The position numbers were made by a program, and so were the translations under genes. The notes under the pieces were generated by a model, which saw only the letters and a list, made by a program, of their open reading frames with translations, made no database searches and was not told the origin of the DNA. Shown piece by piece: positions 33,971 to 43,800 of a stretch of 64,000 nt of DNA. This DNA comes from Omphiscola glabra (taxonomy: Eukaryota; Mollusca; Gastropoda; Lymnaeidae), in NCBI GenBank assembly GCA_964017045.1, contig OZ024799.1:28035596-28099595 (forward strand), given 5' to 3'. The first letter of the stretch is position 1; every line of letters begins with the position of its first letter.

Positions 33971-34385
33971 GTATAGGAACGCATACGGAAATTATATATA
34001 CTTTTTTGTGTGTGCTCATATAAGAACAAAAGGAAATCGGGACCCCCGACCCCAAACGGAAAATTGTAAAATGGTTGTACCATGTCAGAAAACTACTTAT
34101 TATGTCACACACCAACTGAAATGTTCCAATATGTATTTTGTTAAATTCCATCCACAAATTGAAAAGCTCTGTTTAAAATTATATTTAATAGCTCAAAGAA
34201 GAAAAATAAAAATAAAATTAGGTCAAATGGTTGTACTAATTCAGAAAAATTTGCAGGCGCACCAACAACTACTCACCAAAGTTTTATCACAATCGGATGA
34301 ATGGTATAGGAACGCATACGGAACATACATACATACATACAAATATTCATTTATAGAGAGAGAGAGAGAGAGATTATATAACCAT
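33971..34385 (+). mobile_element. RTE-like retroelement 3' tail (tentative)
   Basis: GTATAGGAACGCATACGGAA occurs at both 33971 and 34302, 330 bp apart. The second is preceded by CACAATCGGATGAATG and followed by (ACAT)n and (AG)n tracts, the style of RTE LINE/SINE 3' ends. The 147-codon open frame across it has no known domain. Class assignment is inference. Confidence 0.35.
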
Positions 34386-34399
34386 CACTATATAACCTG

Positions 34400-35220
34400 T
34401 AATTAAATTACTAATTTATTATGCTATACTATGTTATTATTATTCCCTGATGTAACAATACACTTGATTCTCATCTCTTATTGAAAATTGTAAAACTCCT
34501 TAATTCAAAAACTAGTTCACATATTTTTTTATAAGTGTATTATTATAAACATATAAGTGGTCTAACATTCCCGTCCTCGAAAATAGTAGGGGTAGAGGGA
34601 GGTGTAGTCGGTGAAAGTCTGGAGTAAGGGACGCATCCACATTGAGAAAAAAAAACAACAACGTAATTCTGGACTTTGGACATTGCATTCTGGGGGGAAA
34701 AAAATCCTCTAAATATAACCTTGTGTTGTTTTTTTAGTGTGCCAGCACTCGCCAGGGCTGTGAGAAAGAAGGTGCTGGGCAGGAATAACGTTTTGGGGTC
34801 GAGAGTTGACTTAACTGCATTTTAGCTCAATTTTTTGGCATGTTTAAAAAAGAAATATACATAGCCCCACCCCTAGTTTCGAATGTCCTAGTTCTTATTT
34901 GTCCATTTCGGTGCAGGTTTGTAAAAGTCGATGAGGCTGGCAGGTTTCTGTACCCGGGAATAGCTGAAATGTTATTTGGTAAAGTGCAAGTCGTGGATTA
35001 TTAACCTCGTTTTGAAGCAGATGGAACTGTGCTCACTGGTATCTTAAACGTACTGAATTCGGTTTCAACTGAATGTGCTAAGACAGTCAGTCTCTCATTG
35101 TATAGAGTCAGCTTATCATTGTATATAGTCAGCTTCTCATTGTATATAGATGAACTTCTACACGTTAATGAATTAAAACAAATGATTTGGTTAGATTTAA
35201 AGATGTATATAGAATAGTAG
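34400..35220. other. No gene recognised
   Basis: Contains short TTCTCATTGTATATAG repeats at about 35090-35150. No domain recognised. Confidence 0.4.
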
Positions 35221-35224
35221 TCTG

Positions 35225-36185
35225 ATAGTGTTTCCCAACCTTTTTTGTGCCATGCCCCACCTAAGTCTTTCTAAATTTCATATGCCCTTCCCCATGTATC
35301 ATCCCCATAATTTGTAATATTAAAAAATAGGGTTGTTCACTGAAGAAACTTAAATGACAGGTTCTAGGAAGAAAACACTAGGAAATTGGTGAGGAAACAT
35401 AGTAAGTAAATTTTCAAGTCAGCTTCAGTCTCAAGTCTCCCTGTTGTGTTACACACAACCGTTTTAATTTTATTATTATTATTTTTTTTTTTGCAACAAA
35501 AAATTGTATGATACTAAATCCACATGCAGCAAAATATGAAGATGGAAACGATAACATTAGTTTTCTTGCACATTGGGTTGAATTTGGATGTTTAATTTCT
35601 GTTTCCCCACAAAGCCACGCCATCGCTCCTTTTATATTAAATAAAGTTTTAACCGACTCATCATTTTGCATTTCTACGAGTTCTTCTTGATACTGCACAT
35701 TTACACAAATCCACTAACATTGGCTGCATCATCCAAGTTGGAAAATCAATTTGTTTTAAATCAGAAAATATTTCTTTAAATTAGCCGATACAATTTTCAG
35801 ATGATGGACAATAACAAGTATTGCGGTATCAGTCACTTCACACTATTGGAGTCTATGAAACTTATCCAAATTTTTGTTGTAAATACTTTTATGACATAAT
35901 TCGATTAAAAAAACTCACAAAGCTCCACCGTCGGCCGTTAACAGATACTTCATATCAGGTTTGTCACTTAAAAACTGGAAAGAGAATCAAATAATTCCTT
36001 AAATCTTTTCGAGCAGTTATCTTTCGAGGGCCACCTTACATCAGTGTGAAGTCTCATATGGTCTGTATTTTGTTCTTCACACAATAGCTTGAAGAGACGC
36101 TCCCATTTGGCATTAACTTTAATAGCATTGATACACTTTAGAACTGAATTTAATACTTCATTATGAACAGGCGAAATTTTTAGCT
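35225..36185 (-). pseudogene. ZBED5/SCAND3-type hAT transposase pseudogene
   Basis: On the - strand from about 36175: HNEVLNSVLKCINAIKVNAK, ERLFKLLCEEQNTDHMRLHT, DVRWPSKDNCSKRFKELFD, then a decayed stretch with stops, then EELVEMQNDESVKTLFN, AMAWLCGETEIKHPNSTQCA, PSSYFAACGFS and QQGDLRLKL. These are the 'TEVRWLSKGNxLxRxxEL' and C-terminal dimerisation blocks of domesticated-type hAT transposases (ZBED5, SCAND3). Several stops and a frameshift near 35480 make it non-functional. The lower end, GTGTTTCCCAACCTTTTTTG at about 35227, looks like a hAT terminal repeat. Confidence 0.75.
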
Positions 36186-36852
36186 ACTAACTTGTCCATA
36201 TGAATAAAACAATGCATAAGTAGCGTTTTTGGATTCTTGTTGAGACCCGTTTGGCCTCACACTCTCCCCCATAGCTACCCCACGTGACACTGAGCAATTA
36301 GGCTGGGCCTTACACTAGTAACAATTTATATATATATATATTCATATGTAAGATACGTTTGCGGCGCACATTGTCAAATAAGAGATAGGTTTGTTCTGGA
36401 AATGTTAGTAGAATAGTTAGTTTTATAATGTAGAGAACAGTCACAGAAAATGTGAGAAAAATGTCAAACTGGACCCTGCAGACAGCTGCCACGGAAACAG
36501 TCACAGAAACAGCCACAGAAACAGCCGCTTGAAAGACGTTGTCCTATGTCCTCAGCACCAGTCTGCAAATGTTGGCTGAAAGAGCTGAACCTTTTGGCGA
36601 CGACAACACTCCTTTTACACTCCAGCAATGGGGCTGCACATTTTGTAAGATATATTGAGGGGGGGGGGGGATAAGAAACGGTTTGATGAGTTCAGGGATT
36701 CTAGGGACTATGTCGGAATGTGTAACCGCCATTAATTCACCCATGGACTGTTTACTATTTCTGAAGATGAAAAAGTCGTTCTTCCTTATAGGAAACCAAA
36801 AAAAAAACAACAACACAAAACCAACCAACAAAGCCCACTTCGATCAATTCTG

Positions 36853-37190
36853 TTAGTTGATATTACTTGACTTCATATTGTTCACACAGTTGATATTACT
36901 TGACTTCAGATTGTTCACACAGTTTATATTACTTGACTTCAGATTGTTCACACAGTTTATATTACTTGACTTCAGATTGTTCACACAGTTTATATTACTT
37001 GACTTCAGATTGTTCACACAGTTTATATTACTTGACTTCAGATTGTTCACACAGTTTATATTACTTGACTTCAGATTGTTCACACAGTTTATAATATTAC
37101 TTGACTTCAGATTGTTCACACAGTTTATATTACTTGACTTCAGATTGTTCACACAGTTTATAATATTACTGGACTTCAGATTGTTCACAC
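36853..37190. repeat. 33-bp minisatellite, about 10 copies
   Basis: Unit TATTACTTGACTTCAGATTG plus TTCACACAGTTTA; two units carry an extra AAT. Open on both strands because 33 is divisible by three. Confidence 0.96.
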
Positions 37191-37237
37191 CACATCCGTC
37201 TTAGTGAGAAGATGGCGAATTGCAGCAGCGTCTCACC

Positions 37238-38740
37238 TGTGAATGTCTTTGATTGACTCAGTGGTCAGATCCTAGAGTTGCAGTATCTGCTGCATTTTGA
37301 TTGACTAAGTTGTCGGATCCTAGAGTTGCAGTATCTGCTGCATTTTGATTGACTAAGTTGTCGGATCCTAGAGTTGCAGTATCTGCTGCATTTTGATTGA
37401 CTAAGTTGTCGGATCCTAGAGTTGCAGTATCTGCTGCATTTTGATTGACTAAGTTGTCGGATCCTAGAGTTGCAGTATCTGCTGCATTTTGATTGACTAA
37501 GTTGTCGGATCCTAGAGTTGCAGTATCTGCTGCATTTTGATTGACTAAGTTGTCGGATCCTAGAGTTGCAGTATCTGCTGCATTTTGATTGACTAAGTTG
37601 TCGGATCCTAGAGTGGCAGTATCTGCTGCATTTGGATTGACTAAGTTGTCGGATCCTAGAGTGGCAGTATCTGCTGCACTTTGATTGACTAAGTTGTCGG
37701 ATCCTAGAGTTGCAGTATCTGCTGCATTTTGATTGACTAAGTTGTCGGATCCTAGAGTTGCAGTATCTGCTGCATTTTCATTGACTAAGTTGTCGGATCC
37801 TAGAGTGGCAGTATCTGCTGCATTTTGATTGACTAAGTTGTCGGATCCTAGAGTTGCAGTATCTGCTGCATTTTGATTGACTAAGTTGTCGGATCCTAGA
37901 GTGGCAGTATCTGCTGCATTTTGATTGACTAAGTGGTCAGATCCTAGAGTGGCAGTATCTGCTGCATTTTGATTGACTAAGTGGTCAGATCCTAGAGTGG
38001 CAGTATCTGCTGCATTTTGATTGACTAAGTGGTCAAATCCTAGAGTGGCAGTATCTGCTGCACTTTGATTGACTAAGTGGTCAGATCCTAGAGTGGCAGT
38101 ATCTGCTGCATTTTGATTGACTCAGTGGTCAGATCCTAGAGTGGCAGTATCTGCTGCATTTTGATTGACTAAGCGGTCAGATCCTAGAGTGGCAGTATCT
38201 GCTGCATTTTGATTGACTAAGTGGTCAGATCCTAGAGTGGCAGTATCTGCTGCATTTTGATTGACTAAGTGGTCAGATCCTAGAGTGGCAGTATCTGCTG
38301 CACTTTGATTGACTAAGTGGTCAGATCCTAGAGTGGCAGTATCTGCTGCATTTTGATTGACTAAGTGGTCAGATCCTAGAGTGGCAGTATCTGCTGCATT
38401 TTGATTGACTAAGTGGTCAGATCCTAGAGTGGCAGTATCTGCTGCATTTTGATTGACTAAGTGGTCAGATCCTAGAGTGGCAGTATCTGCTGCATTTTGA
38501 TTGACTCAGTGGTCAGATCCTAGAGTGGCAGTATCTGCTGCACTTTGATTGACTAAGTGGTCAGATCCTAGAGTGGCAGTATCTGCTGCATTTTGATTGA
38601 CTCAGTGGTCAGATCCTAGAGTGGCAGTATCTGCTGCATTTTGATTGACTAAGTGGTCAGATCCTAGAGTGGCAGTATCTGCTGCATTTTGATTGACTCA
38701 GTGGTCAGATCCTAGAGTGGCAGTATCGGCTGCACTTTAA
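37238..38740. repeat. 48-bp minisatellite with two subfamilies, about 31 copies
   Basis: Unit TTGATTGACTAAGTNGTCNG then ATCCTAGAGTNGCAGTATCT and GCTGCATT. The left half is mostly GTTGTCGGATCC..AGTTG, the right half GTGGTCAGATCC..AGTGG. A GCACTTT variant recurs at 38061, 38301 and 38541, exactly 240 bp (five units) apart, so higher-order duplication has occurred. Confidence 0.97.
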
Positions 38741-38759
38741 AATTGACTAACTAGTATTG

Positions 38760-40690
38760 CAGCATCTGCTGAACTTTTCACATGAGGTAAATGTTGACGT
38801 ATGTCGCTCGTTAGCATGATTTAAAAAAGAAAGTTAACATGTTTTTTTTTTATTTTTCATTTATTTCAGCTACTTTCACGTTTCTCAATTTCTCGGCCTG
38901 TCCAACAACTTTTCTTCTTCACTTCGCCAATTGCACATCTTGGGGTTTTCAAAAGTAGGCTAGATGTGTATGCTAACTTTGTAATGCAGTAGCTCATAAA
39001 CATATGCTTTTGGATGTTGCCACAAAATCATTTTGTATTTTTTTTTTATGTTTGTTTTAAAAAAGATGTTTCATAACTAAATAGATTTGTTACAAACTGT
39101 GGCATTTAAAGACTATGACTTAAATGAACAATAATAAATTTTCGTTATCAAACATTTCTAGTTGGGCATAAAGTCAATATGCTGTGAAGCAGTGTAGGGC
39201 ACTAACATCAAGTTATAGTAACTGTTATAGTAAGTCATACAAACAACATATACAAAACAAATTATAATCAAAGCATTTGTTCATAATAAGTATACAATTA
39301 TTTTATTTGCAAATGATGAACTTTTGCATGTTTTTGAATTCCAATTCCCTCCTCTCCCCCCCCCCCCCCCCCAAAATTGTTATTTAAACAAATCAATACA
39401 TAAATAATTTGCTGTCTATTTACAATCGATGACATCACATTAAACATTTTTTTAAAAATTTTTTTTATATTTTAAATATCACATTTAATAGCAAAAACGT
39501 ATAAAAATATAAGGCACATTGAAATGACTTTTTTAAAATGTAAACAAACAACCTCCATTATGATTCATTCAACTTCAACAATGCATGCTCCTTTCAAACA
39601 AATATTTGATAGAACAATTCATACTCCCTCCATTTAATCATTCAACATGAAATTAAAAAAAAAAATCATAAGTGACCTCAGAATTTACTTGCAAATGTGC
39701 CTCCCCACCCCATTTTTTTAACCTTTCAATAAAAAAAAAAACATATCACAAATATAATCAGATCTACATTCATTTAGCATTGTAAAATGTGACCGGATGA
39801 AATTCCTCTTAAAAAATGAAATTTTGTTTATTCTCAAAAATCTAGTCAGTCTGATAACGTTGCATAAAATAATGAGTTTTTTTAAGTACATGCGGACTCA
39901 CGAAGGCTTGAACATGGATGAGTAATATTATGGTGACGCGATGACGCTGACATGACATGTCATTGCGGTCTGAACACAATACGGTAGTTGTATAAATTAC
40001 ATATGTGTATATAAACATGAATGGATTTCTCTATGTCAACAGCTGTAGGTCGAATCGCCCTCTTCTCTATTTGACCTAATTTCAAACATCTTGCTAAATT
40101 GCCTATTTACACAAATAGCCAGTGGGGAAAAAAACAACATCTGTGGAGACTCATTGTAATGTGGCATTTTCACCCCTCGAGTTATTTCAAAGAGGGTAAG
40201 TGGGGCTCAAAAAGTTTAAGACGTTCCTTTATAAGCTTCAATAATTTATAAATAATGATGGAGTGCATCAGAATCATAAAACTTGGAAACCACTGAACTC
40301 GAGTATTAATCATGACTACCTAAAATTAAAAGAGTACATTCATTAAATTAGTAATGCTAGGTGGTGTAATTAAGTATATGTCAATATCTGCGAATACATC
40401 TGCAACATACGGGTATTAAACTACAAATGGTCAATTTGAGAAGTCAACTGTTGCAATATCAAATCGAAGTTACAATCCAGTCTACCATATCACTAGGCCC
40501 CCCAGGGCCTCTGCCGTCTGATGTAAACATTGCACAGGTTTCTTGTCCAAGAGCCTTTTCAGGGTCATGAACATCAGATGTGGAGTTTTAAAATGGTCCA
40601 TAACGTCATTATAAAAAAAAAACAGAAAACACCAGAACAACACAACAGAATCGAAAGAGATCTGTGTTCCTCCTTAAAGAGAGCCACGTT
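38760..40690. other. 3' flank of the nuclear receptor gene
   Basis: AT-rich sequence downstream of the receptor's stop codon. On the - strand, AATAAA motifs appear near 39827-39832 and 39301-39306, either of which could end the transcript. Nothing else recognised. Confidence 0.35.
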
Positions 40691-40695
40691 CCTCC

Positions 40696-40853
40696 TTAGT
40701 TATCAAAAACTTCTTTGTGCAGCTGAGGGAACTGAGAGGAGAACATGGCCGGAGACTTGGCCTTGATGTTGTTGAGAAATCTCGTGTGAGACTCGTTGAT
40801 GTTTTTTAGCAGGGGCAGCAAGTTGAGCAGGGATCTGAACGTTTGGTCGGCGT
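40696..40853 (-). CDS. Nuclear receptor terminal exon
   Basis: Acceptor TCGCC..CTTTCAG on the - strand. Codes residues 345-396: QTFRSLLNLLPLLKNINESH through FPQLHKEVFDN, stop TAA at 40698-40696. It carries helices 10-12 with an intact AF-2 core L-x-x-E-V-F. Confidence 0.85.
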
Positions 40854-43800
40854 CTGAAAGGAGAGAAGTGGATGAACACGATTAATGGTGAAATCAAGCG
40901 GAGACTTAGTGTCGAATGGTTTATTTAATGGCAGGACGCCATTTTTCGCGTCTTCCCTGTCCACGTCTTGTAGTCGGGTGAGATTTATTTCATGCCGCCT
41001 ACCACATCTCCCCACAGCCCACTAACCCGACAATTCAAAACATCTCATGGGGATTACAGTTAGCTGTTAATATGATTTACTGTTGACAGCCTGGTGTGAC
41101 AGAAGGATAAAGTTGGTGGACGAGGGATGTCAAGTGTGTGATTTATGGGAGGTTGTGAGGGAAAGCTTTTGGTGAATTTACGAGGAGGGAAGTATCTTAA
41201 AGGAGATGGATGGGAGAGAGAGTGTGGATGGGAGAGAGAGTGTGGATGGGAGAATGAGTGTGGATGGGAGAGAGAGTGTGGAGAAAAGTGGTGGGGTGGG
41301 GGTTAAATGAATGTCTAGCAGAGAAAATATGAGTGGGGGTAGAGCGGAGAACAATAAAAGAAAGAGAGCAGAGGAAATAAAAAAAAAAGAAAGAGAGCAG
41401 AGGAAATAAAAAAAAAAGAAAGGAGAAAAAGTGTAGAGAGGTGGCGAGAGTCATCTCTGACTTGTTATGGGTACTTACCACCATGGGTCTGCTTTAAGCT
41501 GTAGTAAAGGGCTTGAAGGAACAGACGATGAATTGTTCGGACGGCTGTGTTGTTCTTAAGCCCTGAACGCTCTGAGGATAACATCAATAACGAAACTGGT
41601 TAATTTGGTTCAGATATGGTTCCGTTATATAGAGTGCAATGATTAAATCTGTGCCAAGAGATGCGTCCCTAATATTCTCATCGTATTTTGTATTTAAAAT
41701 GCTGAACATCACAATGATAAGAAACTACACTTCTTAAAGAAAAGTTATCAAGCTATAGTTGTGACTAACAGGTTTTTTCTAACAGGTTTTTTCTAACAGG
41801 TTTTTAAAAAAAAATCTGAGCACCTTTCTAATACATGAGGGCACTTAGAAATTGCTTTCGTCCAAGAACTTAAACACTAATGGAGAATACACAAACGGGG
41901 ACGGGGGAGGATGTGACTGATGTGTCCAGAGACAAGGTACCTACCAGGTGTTATAATAAGCGCCGCCGTGAACAGACCAATCTCGCCGTCTGTCAGACGC
42001 ATGGGGTTCAGCTGCTCGGCCACCTCAAACATCTGGTCAATGAGTGGACCCATGGGCATCTCGCGGACGACATTTCTGTGGGCGTAGGAGAGTCATAAAT
42101 TAAAACATAGCACTTGCGATACACTGACGCTGATTATAAACTGAGTTTGATGAGTTGTAATTATTTCGACAATACATTTCATGCAATCCCTAAAGATTGG
42201 AGTGTGGAGCTGCAAGCATCTTTAAACTAATACGCTTCTATATCGCACTCCGATACCAACATCACTAAACACATACAGAGGCATCACATCTCTACTAAAC
42301 ACACTCTGGTGATCCTCACCTCGAACACTTGAGCTTGAGCTGGGGGTCCAACATCTCCTGGTTGATCTCGTCAATGAGCAGTGAGATCCGGGCCACCATG
42401 ACCTCGAAGCTGCCTTGCTTGATCAGCTGGACCTGGTCCTCGGCGTTCAGCTCGGAGAACCCGGGGAGCTTCTTGGTGAAGTTGACCACTTTAGTCAGCT
42501 CGGGCAGCATGGCCGATGTAAACTGGTGCCAGAGAACAGACGGGCTGGCGTTGTCAAGCTGTAAGTAAGCGAGATAGGACAGTTGAAAGAAATGAATATT
42601 TACACTTGAGAGATTTTCTCAAAACCACAAGCATATCAATCATAAATTTGACCCCAATAGTTAATAGTTCTAATAGTGACAATTCAAAAAATTGTAAAAT
42701 CTGTCTCTGTCGCTCTCTCTCTATTAATATATATACATGTTCACATACTTTTTTTAAAAAATGAAAGAAATATGATGCACAGGGTAAGAAAAATGAATCC
42801 ACACCATACATGTAAGACTGATATTTGATTTACTACATTAACGTTAAAACTGGTGTTTGCAATAATGACATGAGACTGGGTTGCCAAGGTCATGATTCTA
42901 TTTATAGAAGACTTTGTGGCGCGAGAACTGACCTGCTCAGCGGTGTCTTTCTCTTTTTCGATTCTCTCGTTGGCCTCTAATATGTTGGCGTGAGTGTTGA
43001 TGGTAGTGGCCAGGTGAGCGTCAACAACAGTGTCTGTCACTTGGTTGATCAGGTCTTTCTGACCATCTGATGGGGTCTCGTGCACCTATGGAAGGGTGAA
43101 GAGAAGGGTTATTTTGGGTATCAGCAGGGTTTGGGGGAGGGGGGGGAAATCGGCCTTTCGCTCACTCATACATATGATTCACGCATATTCAACCACCATA
43201 TAACATCAGCCAACATACATCAATCAACATCAAACATCAACAACCCATCCATAATATGTGACTGGAGTTTCTAACTCTTCTTTTCTTACATATAGGTGGA
43301 CGTTAAATAGTAAAATAATGGACTGCTCCATAGTGTGGAACCTATTGTGTTTATGGGAGAGTCTATAGTCATAGTCTATTAAGGGAGAGTCTATTGCGTT
43401 TTATGGAACAGTCCATGGACGTTGAAGGGTAGTTCAAAGTACTTACCACATCAAGAAGGTGAGCCACGTCGGTGAGATTAGCGTTACTGTCAGCTGTGGC
43501 CTGCTGTGGGGACTGCCTCGCATGGCTTAAATCAATCTGAAACAGGAGGTAAACAACGGTCACAGGTGGCGCTACGGACAGTCTATTTATTATTTTACAT
43601 TTATGATCAGCTGTGTCTAAATAGTTCATATAGCTCCGGGTGGTGGCGGGTCGGGGAATCGGAACTGAGTCCCCCACCCTCTCTCGAAAGAAAGAAATCG
43701 AAAATACATGATACGAGCATATGTAGTGATAAACACTGGTTTAAAATGACCTTTGGACTGTCAGGTGTTAACCCACTCAGTTTTGTTCCAGTTTATGTTA

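Noticed and set aside
33963..34406. 147-codon + frame
   Set aside because: Covers a probable retroelement tail ending in ACAT and AG microsatellites; no recognisable protein.
37238..38740. CRISPR-like 48-bp periodicity
   Set aside because: The whole period is conserved; no spacer diversity.
38868..38995. Open stretch after a TTATTTCAG acceptor ending in FKSRLDVYANFVMQ
   Set aside because: The final FKSRLD recalls LINE ends, but the rest matches nothing and no upstream RT is present. Too weak to call.
42741..43085. Extension of the receptor hinge exon to 114 codons past 42933
   Set aside because: The donor GTCAGT at 42932 and the in-phase next exon at 42558 show that the downstream part is intron.
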